Shown: piece after piece, positions 18,151 to 29,104 of the stretch
Layout of the letters: each line of letters opens with the position of its first letter
How positions within the stretch are numbered: position 1 is the stretch's first letter
From: Pseudobacillus wudalianchiensis
GTDB taxonomy: Bacteria > Bacillota > Bacilli > Bacillales > Domibacillaceae
Reading direction: 5' to 3'
Assembly (NCBI RefSeq): GCF_001685015.1
Contig: NZ_MAYT01000028.1
Coordinates: forward strand, 124,001-188,000
Length of the DNA: 64,000 nucleotides
Notes under the pieces: model-generated
Told to the model about the DNA's origin: nothing
Seen by the model: the letters and a program-made list of their open reading frames with translations, nothing else
Database searches by the model: none
Made by a program: the position numbers and the translations under genes

Positions 18151-18426
18151 CTAGTTCGTCTCCTTTTCTACATAAGAGAGGAGTTCTTCAAATACACTGT
18201 CTGGCACATCGGCATTTAATTGTCTTGATAAAATGCCTTTGTTTTTTGCCAATTCCACAGCTTCTTTTGTTTTTGATACATACGCGCCGCGGCCGGATTT
18301 TTTTCCGGTTACATCCACTGACACTTCTCCTTCTTTTGAGCGTACTACACGGACCATTTCTTTTTTTGCCTTCATTTCACCTGTAGCGACACATTTTCTT
18401 AATGGAATCTTTTTTGGGCGGGTCAT
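18151..18426 (-). CDS. rnpM: RNase P modulator RnpM (YlxR)
   Basis: 91 aa DUF448/YlxR protein that binds RNase P RNA and modulates its activity in B. subtilis. The signature RKCVATGEMKAKKEMVRVVR and the motif TGKKSGRGAYV are present. I chose the ATG at 18426 because GAGGTG is 6 nt upstream; the in-frame GTG at 18435 forms part of that RBS. It lies 12 nt after nusA. Confidence 0.92.
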   Translation of the reverse strand: MTRPKKIPLRKCVATGEMKAKKEMVRVVRSKEGEVSVDVTGKKSGRGAYVSKTKEAVELAKNKGILSRQLNADVPDSVFEELLSYVEKETN

Positions 18427-18438
18427 TTTCTTCACCTC

Positions 18439-19557
18439 TTATTCAATTTCTTCGGAGGAAAAGTCATAAGCACCTTCGTCTTCAACAGGAGATGCCACGT
18501 GGTCACGAGGATAAATTCCAGCTTCCCGGGCGTCTGTTTCACTCTTAATATCAATCTTCCAACCTGTTAATTTTGCGGCCAGACGAGCATTTTGTCCCCG
18601 CTTGCCAATAGCAAGAGACAATTGATAGTCTGGAACGATAACAGTTGTCGCTTTTGCCTCTTCATCAACTTGTACATCAACGACTTTTGACGGGCTTAAA
18701 GCATTGGCAACGAAGACGACCGGATCTTCCGACCATTTTACGATATCAATCTTTTCACCTTTCAATTCATTGACAATCGCCTGTACACGGCTTCCTTTTG
18801 GCCCTACGCAAGCGCCAACCGGATCGATTTCAGGGTTTTCTGCATATACAGAAATTTTGGAACGATCGCCTGCTTCTCGGGAAACGGAACGAATTTCTAC
18901 TGTACCATCAAAAATTTCTGGTACTTCAATTTCAAATAACCGCTTTAACAAGCCTGGATGAGTTCGTGAAACAAAGATTTGCGGGCCTTTCGTTGTCCGC
19001 TCCACTTTTGTGATGTACACTTTTATACGGTCGTGGGGTTTATAGCTTTCATTGGGCATTTGCTCAGAAAGCGGTAAAAGCGCCTCGATTTTACCAAGAC
19101 TAACGTAGATAAAGCGGGAGTCTTGCCGCTGGACAATTCCTGTCATGATATCTTCTTCGCGGTCGATAAACTCTGAGTAAATAATGCCTCTTTCCGCTTC
19201 TCTTACACGCTGAGTCACAACCTGCTTAGCTGTTTGCGCAGCAATACGGCCGAAATCCTTTGGTGTTACTTCAAGTTCAACAATGTCCCCCAATTCATAA
19301 GACGGGTTGATTTCGCGAGCATCCGCTTCAGAGATCTCAAGGCGGGAATCGAATACCTCATCTACCACTTCTTTACGGGCAAAAACACGCATCGTTCCTG
19401 TCTCAAGATTTAAATCAACACGGACATTTTGCGCTTGATTGAAATTTCGTTTATAAGCAGAGACAAGCGCCGCTTCGATCGCCTCAATAATTAAATTGCG
19501 TTCGATCCCTTTTTCTTTTTCCAAATATAAAAGAGCATCATACAGTTCAGTGCTCAT
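18439..19557 (-). CDS. nusA: Transcription termination/antitermination protein NusA
   Basis: 372 aa. It binds RNA polymerase and nascent RNA and stimulates pausing and intrinsic termination. The N-terminal polymerase-binding domain ([18 protein letters not shown]), the S1 domain around 130-200 and two KH domains ([37 protein letters not shown]) are in order. It lacks the C-terminal AR repeats of E. coli NusA, as is normal in Firmicutes. Confidence 0.96.
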   Translation of the reverse strand: MSTELYDALLYLEKEKGIERNLIIEAIEAALVSAYKRNFNQAQNVRVDLNLETGTMRVFARKEVVDEVFDSRLEISEADAREINPSYELGDIVELEVTPKDFGRIAAQTAKQVVTQRVREAERGIIYSEFIDREEDIMTGIVQRQDSRFIYVSLGKIEALLPLSEQMPNESYKPHDRIKVYITKVERTTKGPQIFVSRTHPGLLKRLFEIEVPEIFDGTVEIRSVSREAGDRSKISVYAENPEIDPVGACVGPKGSRVQAIVNELKGEKIDIVKWSEDPVVFVANALSPSKVVDVQVDEEAKATTVIVPDYQLSLAIGKRGQNARLAAKLTGWKIDIKSETDAREAGIYPRDHVASPVEDEGAYDFSSEEIE

Positions 19558-19601
19558 CGGACTTTCCGCCCCCTTACATAATAATAAACTGTCAGCTTTA
19601 C

Positions 19602-19636
19602 TTCGTTACGTCAAACGAATGTGCCGAAAGCTCGGC
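19602..19636 (-). other. Two small hairpins between rimP and nusA
   Basis: On the minus strand GCCGA/TCGGC (19623-19636) and TTCGTT/AACGAA (19602-19619) lie in the 94-nt gap. Neither has a T-run, so they are not terminators. They may be simple intercistronic RNA structure. Confidence 0.3.
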
Positions 19637-19651
19637 TGTACTCACTTTCCC

Positions 19652-20122
19652 TTAAGAAAAGGAGACAGCCAGACGAGCTTTCGCTATTTTTTCCAGCGGA
19701 ATGGTCACTTGCTTTTTTCTCGTTTTAACTAAGTACTCAATCACAAGCTCTTCTTGTTCAAACGACAGCAAAGTGCCTTCAAATGTTTTTTCTCCGTCAA
19801 TCGGTTCGTATGTTTTAACGTGCACACGCTTTCCAACCGCACGTTCATAATCCCGGATTTTTTTAAGCGGACGTTCTGCACCCGGAGAAGAAACTTCCAA
19901 AAAGTAGTTATAAGGAATAGGATCTGTCTCATCCAGCTTTTCACTTAGCCGCTCACTGACCATTCCACACTCCTCAATATCTACTCCTGTTTCTTTGTCA
20001 ATGTAAACGCGAAGGAACCAGTTCTTTCCTTCCTTCACATATTCGATATCGACCAGTTCTAAGTCCAGCTCTTCAGTAATTGGTGTTACTAACTGTTCAA
20101 CTGTTTCAACTACTTTGCTCAT
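19652..20122 (-). CDS. rimP: Ribosome maturation factor RimP
   Basis: 156 aa, required for 30S maturation. The N-terminal alpha/beta domain ([19 protein letters not shown]) and the motif [14 protein letters not shown] are diagnostic. The start at 20122 follows GGGGG. A 33-codon in-frame upstream extension covers the structured leader and is rejected. It leads the nusA-infB operon from a strong promoter at 20239-20267. Confidence 0.94.
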   Translation of the reverse strand: MSKVVETVEQLVTPITEELDLELVDIEYVKEGKNWFLRVYIDKETGVDIEECGMVSERLSEKLDETDPIPYNYFLEVSSPGAERPLKKIRDYERAVGKRVHVKTYEPIDGEKTFEGTLLSFEQEELVIEYLVKTRKKQVTIPLEKIAKARLAVSFS

Positions 20123-20162
20123 ATATACCCCCTGGTTGAATAAAATCCCTGACCAAGAATGA

Positions 20163-20216
20163 AACTCCTTTACAAACACGAAAGAGTGGGGATGCCCCAC
20201 TCTTTCAAAGAGAGTT
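20163..20216 (-). promoter_or_regulatory. Structured leader of the rimP-nusA-infB operon
   Basis: On the minus strand a perfect 12-bp hairpin (GAAAGAGTGGGG, CAT loop, CCCCACTCTTTC; 20180-20206) is flanked by AACTC(T)CTTT and AAAGGAGTT, which pair to close it. The 3' closing strand contains AAAGGAG, a perfect Shine-Dalgarno-like sequence, 8 nt before a TTG at 20156. There is no T-run. The fold could mask that site. Confidence 0.5.
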
Positions 20217-20238
20217 ATCAATTAGTATTTCCATTAAA

Positions 20239-20267
20239 AATATACCATATCCCTTTATTTTATGCAA
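20239..20267 (-). promoter_or_regulatory. Strong SigA promoter for rimP-nusA-infB
   Basis: On the minus strand, TTGCAT (20262-20267) and TATATT (20239-20244) are separated by 17 nt, with TGG before the -10. The -35 lies just after the polC stop. Confidence 0.72.
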
Positions 20268-20284
20268 CCGGGCGCCCATTCTCC

Positions 20285-23200
20285 TTAAAAAAGCGAGAGC
20301 TGATTCTGATCAGGCAGGGAGGCGAGACAGCCATGATTGTCTAAATACTCGATAATCGTTTTAGATACTTTCCCGCGCTGCTGCAAGTCTTCTTTTGACA
20401 AGAATTCCCCTTCCTCCCGGGCTTTTACGATGTTATAAGCCGCATTCGTACCCAGTCCTGGTATAGAGTTAAAAGGCGGGATCAGTGAGTCGCCGTCAAT
20501 GACAAATTGATCAGCACTCGAGCGGTATAGATCTACTTTTTGGAAGGTAAAGCCGCGTTCACACATCTCAAGCGCTAACTCTAATACTGTCAGCAAGCTT
20601 TTCTCTTTAGGAGAAGCTTCCAAGCCTTTAGCGTTAATTTCCTCGATAAGAGACCGGATAGCCGCTGATCCTTTTACCATCGAATCAATATCAAAGTCTT
20701 CCGCCCGTACAGTAAAGTAAGCAGCATAGTAGAGAAGCGGCAAATGGACTTTAAAGTAAGCAATCCGCACAGCCATTAATACGTAAGCGGCCGCGTGCGC
20801 CTTCGGGAACATGTACTTAATTTTTTTACATGAATCGATATACCATTCCGGTACTTTTTTGTCCCGCATTTCCTCTTCCATTTCAGCCGTTAATCCTTTA
20901 CCTTTTCGGACAGATTCCATAATTTTAAAAGCGAAAGCCGGATCGAGCCCCTGGTAGATTAAATATACCATGATATCATCCCGACAGCCGATTACCTCAC
21001 TTAATTCGCAAATGCCATTATGAATGAGTTCTTGAGCGTTTCCGAGCCACACGTCTGTACCGTGAGAGAGCCCTGAAATCTGCACAAGCTCAGAAAACGT
21101 TGTCGGTTTTGTATCTTCAAGCATTTGCCGCACGAAACGTGTTCCAAATTCAGGAATACCCAGGGTGCCGGTCTTGCACATAATTTGTTCTTCTGTCACA
21201 CCTAATGATTCTGTACCGCTAAATATTTTCATCACTTCTGGATCATCCGTCGGGATGGTTTTCGGGTCGATGCCGGATAAATCCTGCAACATCCGAATAA
21301 CGGTCGGATCATCGTGCCCGAGAATATCCAGCTTTAGCAAATTATCGTGGATAGAATGGAAGTCAAAATGTGTCGTTCTCCATTCTGATTTGTCACTATC
21401 TGCAGGGTATTGGATCGGTGAAAAATCATAAATGTCCATGTAATCAGGGACAACGATAATACCACCGGGATGCTGACCTGTCGTCCGTTTTACGCCAGTA
21501 CATCCTTTTGCCAGGCGGTCTACCTCCGCTCCCCGCAACTGCAAATTATTATCTCCTGCATAACCCTTTACATAGCCGAAGGCTGTTTTATCCGCTACTG
21601 TGCCGATTGTTCCGGCACGATAGACGTACTCTTCTCCAAAAAGCACCTTCGTATAGTTGTGGGCAATCGGCTGGTATTCACCAGAAAAGTTCAGGTCAAT
21701 ATCTGGCACCTTATCCCCTTTAAAGCCAAGGAACGTTTCAAACGGAATATCATGTCCATCTTTTGTATACCTGATGTCACAATCCGGACAATTTTTATCA
21801 GGCAAGTCAAAGCCTGAACCGACCGAACCATCATTGAAAAACTCTGACTTTCGGCATTTCGGACACACATAATGCGGCGGCAGCGGATTTACCTCTGTAA
21901 TCTCCGTCATAGTTGCGACAAAGGAAGAACCGACTGATCCCCGTGAACCAACAAGGTAACCATCATCCAAAGATTTTTTTACGAGTTTATGAGAGATGAG
22001 ATAAATAACAGCGAACCCATGGCCGATGATGCTCTTTAACTCTTTCTCTAACCGTGCTTCAACGATCTCCGGCAATTCCTCACCGTAAATGCTTCTTGCC
22101 CTGTCGTAGCTCATCTTCCGGATCTCTTCATCGGCTCCTTCAATCTTTGGTGTGTACAGATCATCCTTAATAGGCTTAATTTCGGCAATTTGATCTGCCA
22201 GAGCATTCGGATTCTCAATGACGATTTTTTCTGCTGTCTCTTTTCCTAGAAAGCTAAATGCATCCAACATTTCATTTGTCGTCCGAAAGTGGACATCAGG
22301 CAATTCGTGACGGTTAAGCGGATTCGCTCCCCCTTGAGAGCTGATTAATATTTTACGGTGAATTTTATCGGTTGGATTTAAATAGTGAACATTACCCGTA
22401 GCTACTACAGGCAGCTTCATTCTTTCTCCAAGCTCTACAATTTTTTTGATAATGTCTTCGAGTGCCTGGTTATCACGAACAAGCTCTAATTCAAGCAAGT
22501 GGCTATATACTTCTTTTGGATGAACCTCAAGATAATCATAAAACTTAGCCGCTTTTTCCGCCTGCTCCATCCCTTTTTGCATCATGCTCTCGAATACTTC
22601 ACCTTTGTCACAGCCAGACCCGATAATTAGTCCCTCCCGATGCTTTTGCAGCACGGACCTTGGAATTCTCGGCACACGGTAAAAATAATCAATATGTGAG
22701 ATGGAAACGAGCTTAAACAAATTCTTTAACCCTACATCATCTTTTGCGAGGATGGTGCAGTGATAAGGACGGGCTCTTTTGTAGGCACCTCCGTCTCCCA
22801 TATGGGTGTTTAACTCATCATGATACGTAATTCCTTTTTCATTCGCATCTTTTAGCATTCTCAAAAACAAATAGCCTGTCGCTTCAGCATCGTAAATCGC
22901 CCGGTGATGCTGAGTGAGTTCTACATCGAACTTTTTCGCCAGCGTATTCAGCCTGTGATTTTTCATTACAGGGTACAAAAAACGGGCCAATTCCAGCGTG
23001 TCAATGACTGGATTCGAAGACTTGCCAAGGTTATACCGGACATAGCCAGCATCTAAAAAGCCCATATCAAAAGAAGCGTTATGAGCGACGAGAATGGCAT
23101 CCCCTGTCCAGTCTTTAAATTTCTTTAGTACCTCTTCTACTTCAGGCGCATTTTGAACGAGGTCGTCCGTAATCCCTGTCAGATTAATAGTCGTTGCAGA

Positions 23201-24607
23201 AAGAGGATGATGCGGATTAGCAAAGGATTCAAAGCGGTCAATAATTTCCCCATCTTTAATTTTAACCGCAGCCAATTCAATAATCGTGTCATAAACGGCT
23301 GACAACCCTGTCGTTTCTACGTCAAACACAACATATGTTTCCTCCGCAAGCAAGCGGTGAACGTCATTGTAGGCGATCGGCACCCCATCGTCTACCAAGT
23401 TCGCTTCGAGACCATATAATATTTTTATTCCATGCTTTTTACCCGCACTGAACGCATCCGGGAATGATTGGACAACCGCATGATCCGTAACGGCAATAGC
23501 CTTGTGTCCCCATTTAGCTGCCTGGGCGACCAAATTACCAATCGGCGACACAGCATCCATTTGGCTCATCGGTGTATGCAAATGAAGCTCGACGCGCTTT
23601 TCCCCTTCAGGAGCGGTATCCTGGCGCATAACAGGGGCGATTTCATTTACGTCATTGGCAATCATAACAAGATCGCGGACAAACGTATCGTTTTGTACAG
23701 TCCCTCTCGCTCTGACCCACATGCCTTTTTTCAAGCGGCCGAAAAGAGCGGCATCCTCTTTATCACGAGAAAACATTTTAACTAATATAGAATCGGTATA
23801 ATCGGTAATTTTGAACGTCAACAGCGTACGGCCGCTTCGAAGCTCTTTCGTTTCGGCATCGAACACATAGCCTTCAATCGCGATCCGGCGTTCTTCATCT
23901 TGAATTTCTTCCAGCTTTTTAAATTCGGCATCGTCTTTAATCGTTAACCCGATCATAAGCGGACCACTAGCAGTCTCTGCCTCTTCCCCTGCATTCTCTT
24001 CCCGCTTCTGCATTTCAGCAACCGCCTGCATGGCTCTTTCCGCGTCTTCTTTTTGTTTAGCTTCTAAAAACTGTTGAAATTCATCATTCGTTTCTTTCTC
24101 TGTAACCGCTATATCAAACACAAGCGCAGGAAAGCCATAATTTTGATAGGTACGGCAAACCCAGTCACCGTATTTATTTTTTAACGTCATGCCTTCCGCA
24201 TCATTGCCGACCGTGACGATTACTTTATTTCCTTTCACAACAGGCGGACGCCCACTTAACAAGGCAAGCATCGGAGGAGAGATACCTTCGAGCTGGCTAA
24301 TGCAAAAAGTCCAATAGTCATTAATCAACTCTTCTGTGAGAGCTGCATTTCTCACTTTTATGGAAAACGAAACGTGTGCAATTTCTTTAAATGCCATATC
24401 TAGTGCATTGGCAAAAGTTTTTAACAATGGACACGGAATGATGCTTTCTGTGACAAAAGAAAAATGCCAGCGTTTTGTTTGCCGCTCCACCGTTAATTTT
24501 GCAATCTCAGCTCCCTCAAAATGTCGAACGACTGCGTCTTCCGTTAATTTCAATTGTTGCAAGAGCAATTGGAACCGCTGTCGTCTTCCCTGGGATTCTT
24601 CACTCAT
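20285..24607 (-). CDS. polC: DNA polymerase III alpha subunit, PolC type
   Basis: 1440 aa replicative polymerase of low-GC Gram-positives. An N-terminal region and OB fold are followed by a PHP domain ([17 protein letters not shown], about 335), interrupted by a DnaQ-like 3'-5' exonuclease ([20 protein letters not shown], about 415-590). The palm carries the catalytic motif [14 protein letters not shown], with the Cys-rich zinc site CPKC...CPDC just before it, and helix-hairpin-helix regions follow near the C-terminus. Length and domain order are normal. RBS GGGAGG. A terminator separates it from proS. Confidence 0.97.
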   Translation of the reverse strand: MSEESQGRRQRFQLLLQQLKLTEDAVVRHFEGAEIAKLTVERQTKRWHFSFVTESIIPCPLLKTFANALDMAFKEIAHVSFSIKVRNAALTEELINDYWTFCISQLEGISPPMLALLSGRPPVVKGNKVIVTVGNDAEGMTLKNKYGDWVCRTYQNYGFPALVFDIAVTEKETNDEFQQFLEAKQKEDAERAMQAVAEMQKREENAGEEAETASGPLMIGLTIKDDAEFKKLEEIQDEERRIAIEGYVFDAETKELRSGRTLLTFKITDYTDSILVKMFSRDKEDAALFGRLKKGMWVRARGTVQNDTFVRDLVMIANDVNEIAPVMRQDTAPEGEKRVELHLHTPMSQMDAVSPIGNLVAQAAKWGHKAIAVTDHAVVQSFPDAFSAGKKHGIKILYGLEANLVDDGVPIAYNDVHRLLAEETYVVFDVETTGLSAVYDTIIELAAVKIKDGEIIDRFESFANPHHPLSATTINLTGITDDLVQNAPEVEEVLKKFKDWTGDAILVAHNASFDMGFLDAGYVRYNLGKSSNPVIDTLELARFLYPVMKNHRLNTLAKKFDVELTQHHRAIYDAEATGYLFLRMLKDANEKGITYHDELNTHMGDGGAYKRARPYHCTILAKDDVGLKNLFKLVSISHIDYFYRVPRIPRSVLQKHREGLIIGSGCDKGEVFESMMQKGMEQAEKAAKFYDYLEVHPKEVYSHLLELELVRDNQALEDIIKKIVELGERMKLPVVATGNVHYLNPTDKIHRKILISSQGGANPLNRHELPDVHFRTTNEMLDAFSFLGKETAEKIVIENPNALADQIAEIKPIKDDLYTPKIEGADEEIRKMSYDRARSIYGEELPEIVEARLEKELKSIIGHGFAVIYLISHKLVKKSLDDGYLVGSRGSVGSSFVATMTEITEVNPLPPHYVCPKCRKSEFFNDGSVGSGFDLPDKNCPDCDIRYTKDGHDIPFETFLGFKGDKVPDIDLNFSGEYQPIAHNYTKVLFGEEYVYRAGTIGTVADKTAFGYVKGYAGDNNLQLRGAEVDRLAKGCTGVKRTTGQHPGGIIVVPDYMDIYDFSPIQYPADSDKSEWRTTHFDFHSIHDNLLKLDILGHDDPTVIRMLQDLSGIDPKTIPTDDPEVMKIFSGTESLGVTEEQIMCKTGTLGIPEFGTRFVRQMLEDTKPTTFSELVQISGLSHGTDVWLGNAQELIHNGICELSEVIGCRDDIMVYLIYQGLDPAFAFKIMESVRKGKGLTAEMEEEMRDKKVPEWYIDSCKKIKYMFPKAHAAAYVLMAVRIAYFKVHLPLLYYAAYFTVRAEDFDIDSMVKGSAAIRSLIEEINAKGLEASPKEKSLLTVLELALEMCERGFTFQKVDLYRSSADQFVIDGDSLIPPFNSIPGLGTNAAYNIVKAREEGEFLSKEDLQQRGKVSKTIIEYLDNHGCLASLPDQNQLSLF

Positions 24608-24660
24608 TTACATGCCTCCCAATTTATTGTTCTCTTCTATTTTAACAGAAAATCAGAAAG

Positions 24661-24686
24661 AAAAAGGCACCTGTTTTAGGTGCCTT
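24661..24686 (-). terminator. Intrinsic terminator upstream of polC
   Basis: On the minus strand AAGGCACCT / AGGTGCCTT with a 5-nt loop are followed by TTTTT and more pyrimidines. It ends transcription coming from proS. Confidence 0.85.
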
Positions 24687-24926
24687 CAAACAATTAGAAA
24701 AATACTTACTTTCTTCATTGCTCATCTGTATGGGAACGTCTAATCGACTTGGCCGTGTCGCTTGTCAACAGGTTTCTCACCCGAAAGGCAAACATGCTCA
24801 CTAGCCTGTCGTTACTAAAAAGACTTCGCCTCTATTGCCAATGTCTTTACCGACTTTGTTCTCTTTTAACCACCGCCAGGGAAGCTATCATTTATATACT
24901 ATTGCTTTCTCCTAGCAAAATGATGA
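24687..24926. other. 240-bp gap between proS and its terminator, no gene recognised
   Basis: With the terminator and polC RBS this makes a 319-bp non-coding interval. I see no ORF with an RBS, no tRNA and no promoter I would defend. It holds a weak stem (AAAGAC/GTCTTT with following T) near the middle. The long 3' extension between the proS stop and its terminator is unusual, and the segment could be a decayed gene or a repeat. Confidence 0.4.
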
Positions 24927-26633
24927 TTAGATGGTTTGGAAAATCTCATACAGCTTGGCTGCAAGCTCATTTCTCTGAACCTCTAATACTTCACCTGTTT
25001 TACGAACCTTTACCTCGACAATTCCCTCTGCTGCCTTTTTACCAACGGTTACCCGAATCGGCAATCCAATTAAGTCACTGTCAGCAAACTTTACACCTGG
25101 ACGTTCAGCACGATCATCCATTAATACATCATAACGATTTTCCCGAAGCAGACTATACAGTTCTTCAGCAAGTGTACGCTGACTCTCATCCTTCATATTG
25201 ATCGGCACGAGATGAACGTCAAAAGGAGCCAGTGCCTTAGGCCAAATAAATCCTTGTTCATCGTTAAACTGTTCTGCTACCGCAGCCAATGTCCGGGACA
25301 CGCCGATTCCATAACAGCCCATGATCATTGGTTGTGTACGGCCATTCTCATCAAGGTATGTGGCATTCATCGCTTCACTGTAACGAGTTCCTAATTTGAA
25401 GATATGGCCTACTTCGATCCCTTTAGCAAATTTAATTCTGCCTTTTCCATCTGGAGACGAGTCGCCTTCTTGAATAAAGCGCAGGTCGGCATATTGATCG
25501 ACACGGTAATCTTTTTCCGCATTGACGTTGATGAAATGGAAGCCTTCTTCATTTGCTCCACACACACCATTCGTAATGGCTTTTACAGCATGATCGGCGA
25601 TAATTTTCACGCCTTCTTTTGCATGGACTGGACCAAGTGAACCAATTGTGCAGCCAAGTACTTCATTGACTTCCTCATGCTCAGCAAGCTCAACGACATC
25701 TGCTTGAAATAAATTTTTCAATTTAATTTCATTTACTTCGTGGTCTCCACGAACGAGAACAACAACATACTCACCGTCCACTTTAAAGAGAAGCGTTTTT
25801 AAACATTGCTCTGCAGAAACATTTAAAAGTTCTGCTACGCTGCTGATTGTTTTGGCATCTGGGGTAGCCACTTTTTCAATCTCGCGTTCTGCTTCTCCAC
25901 TCTTTTCATACGTTGTCACGACTGGTGCCATTTCAATATTAGCCGCATAATCAGATGAATCTGAGTAAGCAATCGTATCTTCACCAATTTCAGAAAGCAC
26001 CATGAATTCGTGGGTGTCTTTACCGCCCATTGCCCCTGAATCTGCAATGACTGCCCGGAAGTCTAAGCTGCAGCGGCGAAATACATTTGAATAAGCGGTA
26101 TACATCCGGTCGTACACTTCTCCCAAGCTTTCATGCGATGTATGGAAAGAATAAGCATCCTTCATCACAAACTCTCTTCCACGCAATAAGCCGAAGCGCG
26201 GCCGCTTTTCGTCACGGAATTTTGTTTGGATTTGATATAACGTTAATGGCAAACGCTTGTACGATTTCACTTCATCACGAACTAAGCTTGTAATGACCTC
26301 TTCATGCGTTGCACCGAGGGCAAATTCCCGTTCATGCCGGTCTTTCAAGCGCATTAACTCTGGTCCATACGTATACCAGCGTCCAGATTCCTGCCATAAT
26401 TCTGCTTGCTGCAATGCAGGCATTAACAATTCTGCCGCTCCCGCATTGTCCATTTCTTCGCGAACAATTTCTTCTACCTTGCGTAATACCTTTTTGCCAA
26501 GCGGTAAATAGCTGTACACTCCGCTCGCATTTTGACGGATAAATCCTGCTTTTAACAATAGCTGATGGCTTTTTACATCCGCATCAGCCGGTACCTCTCT
26601 TAAAGTAGGGATTAACGTTTGGCTTTGTTTCAT
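24927..26633 (-). CDS. proS: Prolyl-tRNA synthetase
   Basis: 568 aa class II synthetase of the bacterial type. Motif 2 ([19 protein letters not shown], about 140-158) and motif 3 ([12 protein letters not shown], about 440) flank an editing (INS) domain, and an anticodon-binding domain lies at the C-terminus. The ATG at 26633 has GAGGTG 6 nt upstream; the in-frame GTG at 26642 is within that RBS. Last gene of the uppS-cdsA-dxr-rseP-proS group. Confidence 0.96.
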   Translation of the reverse strand: MKQSQTLIPTLREVPADADVKSHQLLLKAGFIRQNASGVYSYLPLGKKVLRKVEEIVREEMDNAGAAELLMPALQQAELWQESGRWYTYGPELMRLKDRHEREFALGATHEEVITSLVRDEVKSYKRLPLTLYQIQTKFRDEKRPRFGLLRGREFVMKDAYSFHTSHESLGEVYDRMYTAYSNVFRRCSLDFRAVIADSGAMGGKDTHEFMVLSEIGEDTIAYSDSSDYAANIEMAPVVTTYEKSGEAEREIEKVATPDAKTISSVAELLNVSAEQCLKTLLFKVDGEYVVVLVRGDHEVNEIKLKNLFQADVVELAEHEEVNEVLGCTIGSLGPVHAKEGVKIIADHAVKAITNGVCGANEEGFHFINVNAEKDYRVDQYADLRFIQEGDSSPDGKGRIKFAKGIEVGHIFKLGTRYSEAMNATYLDENGRTQPMIMGCYGIGVSRTLAAVAEQFNDEQGFIWPKALAPFDVHLVPINMKDESQRTLAEELYSLLRENRYDVLMDDRAERPGVKFADSDLIGLPIRVTVGKKAAEGIVEVKVRKTGEVLEVQRNELAAKLYEIFQTI

Positions 26634-26653
26634 CACATACACCTCAGACTAGT

Positions 26654-27913
26654 TTATTGTAAAAAGAATCGTTGAATATCATTCCATGTCACAACGATCA
26701 TTAAAAGCATCAGCAAGGCAAATCCAACAAAATGGACCATTCCTTCTTTTTGACGGTCAATCGGCTTGCCTCTTAACGCTTCTACAAGGAAAAATAGCAA
26801 GCGGCCACCATCCAATGCTGGAAGCGGTAATAAATTCATAATACCTAAGTTTATGCTTAACACACCTGCCCACTTCATCAAGTTCATAATACCTGACTTA
26901 GCTACGGTATCAGTCGATACATAAATACCGACAGGGCCGGAAAGCATATCAATGGAAAATTGTCCGGTAACAAGCTTGCCGAGCAATCGAACAATCTCTA
27001 CCGTCCAGAAATAAGTTTCTTTCGCTCCGTATACAATGGAGCCGAAGAAGGATTTCTCTACTGGACTATGCACACCGATAACGCCAATCTTTTGATTTTC
27101 CACTTCACGTACTTGCGGAGTCACCGGAATATCCAGCGTTTTTCCGTCTCTTTCTACTGTAAAGGCAATTTCAGACTGTGGATTCTTTTGAATAATCGTG
27201 ACGATGTCATTCCAGCTCGCTACGCCTTGTCCATTAATGCTGATAACTTTGTCGCCTTCCATTAATCCAGCTTCCTTAGCTGCTCCATCAGAGGTCAGCT
27301 TGCCAAGCTCTGGCTCATTCGTCGGCATTCCCTGCATGATAGCGATTAAAATGAACACAACAAAGGCTAAAATGAAGTTAAAGAGCGGACCGGCAAAGAT
27401 CGCCATAGAACGCTGGCCGAGTGTTTTCGAAGCAAATTGCCGATCCCACGGTGCGATTTGGCTTTCAATTCCGTCTTCTAACATAACAGCTTCGCGGTGG
27501 ATCGGGAAGGTTTTCAGTTCTTCTTCCCCATCTTCGTAACCTCTGATAACAAGCTGATGTTCCAGATCTGCTGTCTCTACCTCAATCACCCGTGCTTCGG
27601 GATAGCGATCTTTACCAGTGACAATAATTTTAACGATTTCCTCCTGTTCATTGAACAGGACACCGATGCGATGACCCGCTTTTAAATCAGCCATCTCCGG
27701 ATCTTCACCAGCCATGCGGACATATCCTCCTAATGGAAGAAGGCGAAGCGTATAAATAGTTTCTCCTTTTTTATGAGCGAAGACCTTTGGGCCGAAGCCA
27801 ATAGCGAACTCTCGGCAGAGAATCCCAGCCCTCTTGGCAAAGATAAAATGGCCTAACTCATGAAAAAAAACGAGGGCGCCAAATATAACGATAAACGCTA
27901 TAACAGTATTCAA
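26654..27913 (-). CDS. rseP: Site-2 intramembrane zinc metalloprotease RseP/RasP
   Basis: 419 aa, formerly YluC. It performs regulated intramembrane proteolysis, e.g. of the anti-sigma factor RsiW and FtsL in B. subtilis. The zinc motif HELGH is at residues 18-22 in the first membrane segment. The second catalytic motif LPLPALDGGRLLFF (about 365) lies in a C-terminal membrane segment, and a PDZ domain sits between (about 205-285). The start is TTG, with GGTGG about 9 nt upstream. Confidence 0.94.
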   Translation of the reverse strand: MNTVIAFIVIFGALVFFHELGHFIFAKRAGILCREFAIGFGPKVFAHKKGETIYTLRLLPLGGYVRMAGEDPEMADLKAGHRIGVLFNEQEEIVKIIVTGKDRYPEARVIEVETADLEHQLVIRGYEDGEEELKTFPIHREAVMLEDGIESQIAPWDRQFASKTLGQRSMAIFAGPLFNFILAFVVFILIAIMQGMPTNEPELGKLTSDGAAKEAGLMEGDKVISINGQGVASWNDIVTIIQKNPQSEIAFTVERDGKTLDIPVTPQVREVENQKIGVIGVHSPVEKSFFGSIVYGAKETYFWTVEIVRLLGKLVTGQFSIDMLSGPVGIYVSTDTVAKSGIMNLMKWAGVLSINLGIMNLLPLPALDGGRLLFFLVEALRGKPIDRQKEGMVHFVGFALLMLLMIVVTWNDIQRFFLQ

Positions 27914-27931
27914 TATAAATAACCACCTTTT

Positions 27932-29074
27932 TTATAAAAGTGAGTGGACGAAGTTTCGTGTTTCCTTGTCGGTTTGCTGAATGGTTTCTAAGTCAGGTTG
28001 TGAAATAGACTGATGTTTTTCAAGAGCCCGTTCTACCATTTCATCAATTTGCAGAAAGGTAATCTTCCCGTCAAGAAAAGCAGCAACCGCCGCTTCATTA
28101 GCAGCATTCAGCACAGTTGGAACTGTGCCTCCAGCCTTGCCCGCTTGATAAGCGAGTGCAAGCATCCGAAATCTCTCTTGGTTCATCGGCTGAAAATGAA
28201 GATGGCCTGCTTCCAGCAAGTTCAAACGCCGGGCAGTGGGCAGCGGCAGCCGATCCGGATAAGAGAGCGCATATTGAATCGGTACACGCATATCAGGAGT
28301 GCCAAGCTGGGCAATTACCGAACTGTCGTGAAATTCGACCATCGAATGAATAATACTTTCTCGATGTAAAATAACATCAATTTGTTCATATGGCAAATGA
28401 AAAAGCCAATGGGCTTCAATTACTTCCAGCCCCTTATTCATCATTGTAGCCGAATCAATGGTAATCTTTGCTCCCATTGACCAATTTGGATGGTTTAATG
28501 CTTCCTGTACCGTTACATCCTTTAATTCTTCTCGTGTACGGTCGCGAAAACTGCCGCCTGAAGCGGTTAAAATGAGCCGCTCAATATTTTTTTTTCTCTC
28601 TCCCTGCAAACATTGAAATATAGCTGAATGCTCGCTGTCTACAGGCAAAAGCTCAACGTTATGTTTCTTTGCGGCCGCCATGACGAGATGCCCCGCCGTC
28701 ACAAGTGTTTCTTTGTTCGCAATCGCAATTTTTTTGCCTGCCTCGATTGCTTGTAAAGTTGGACGCAGGCCGACGCTGCCAAGAACGGCATTCACTAGCA
28801 TATCAGTTTCTTCAAAAACAGCCGTTTCAACAAGGCCCTCTTCTCCATACATCACTTTCAAGGAGGGAAATTCTGCTTTTAGCTTTTCTGCATCCTCTCG
28901 AAGTTCTACTGATACTAACTTAGGCTGAAAATCACCAATAATCTTTCTCGTTTCTTCTATGTTCCGGCCAGCTGAAAAAGCAGCCAATGAGAAGTCCTCA
29001 CGATGCTGTTGGATCACATCTAATGTCTGACGACCGATGGAGCCAGTTGCACCTAAAAGACTTAATTTCTTCAT
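27932..29074 (-). CDS. dxr: 1-deoxy-D-xylulose 5-phosphate reductoisomerase
   Basis: 380 aa NADPH enzyme making 2-C-methyl-D-erythritol 4-phosphate, the committed step of the MEP isoprenoid pathway. The Rossmann motif [13 protein letters not shown] opens the protein, and the catalytic-domain motifs [11 protein letters not shown] and [10 protein letters not shown] are present. The ATG at 29074 is 9 nt from GAGGAG; in-frame ATGs at 29083 and 29095 are too close to it or upstream of it. Its product line feeds UppS, encoded two genes upstream. Confidence 0.95.
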   Translation of the reverse strand: MKKLSLLGATGSIGRQTLDVIQQHREDFSLAAFSAGRNIEETRKIIGDFQPKLVSVELREDAEKLKAEFPSLKVMYGEEGLVETAVFEETDMLVNAVLGSVGLRPTLQAIEAGKKIAIANKETLVTAGHLVMAAAKKHNVELLPVDSEHSAIFQCLQGERKKNIERLILTASGGSFRDRTREELKDVTVQEALNHPNWSMGAKITIDSATMMNKGLEVIEAHWLFHLPYEQIDVILHRESIIHSMVEFHDSSVIAQLGTPDMRVPIQYALSYPDRLPLPTARRLNLLEAGHLHFQPMNQERFRMLALAYQAGKAGGTVPTVLNAANEAAVAAFLDGKITFLQIDEMVERALEKHQSISQPDLETIQQTDKETRNFVHSLL

Positions 29075-29104
29075 CTCTTTCATCTCCTCAAACAAACTCT
29101 GCTA

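Noticed and set aside
18151-18435. Longer N-termini for rnpM, proS, dapG, asd, rimP, rbfA, infB, tsf, rpsB, uppS and cheD
   Set aside because: In each case the extension overlaps the RBS or the upstream gene, and an internal start has a well-spaced RBS and the expected family N-terminus.
24749-25201. Plus-strand 150-codon ORF running from the proS-polC gap into proS
   Set aside because: Two thirds of it is antisense to conserved proS sequence. It has no RBS and no recognisable motif.
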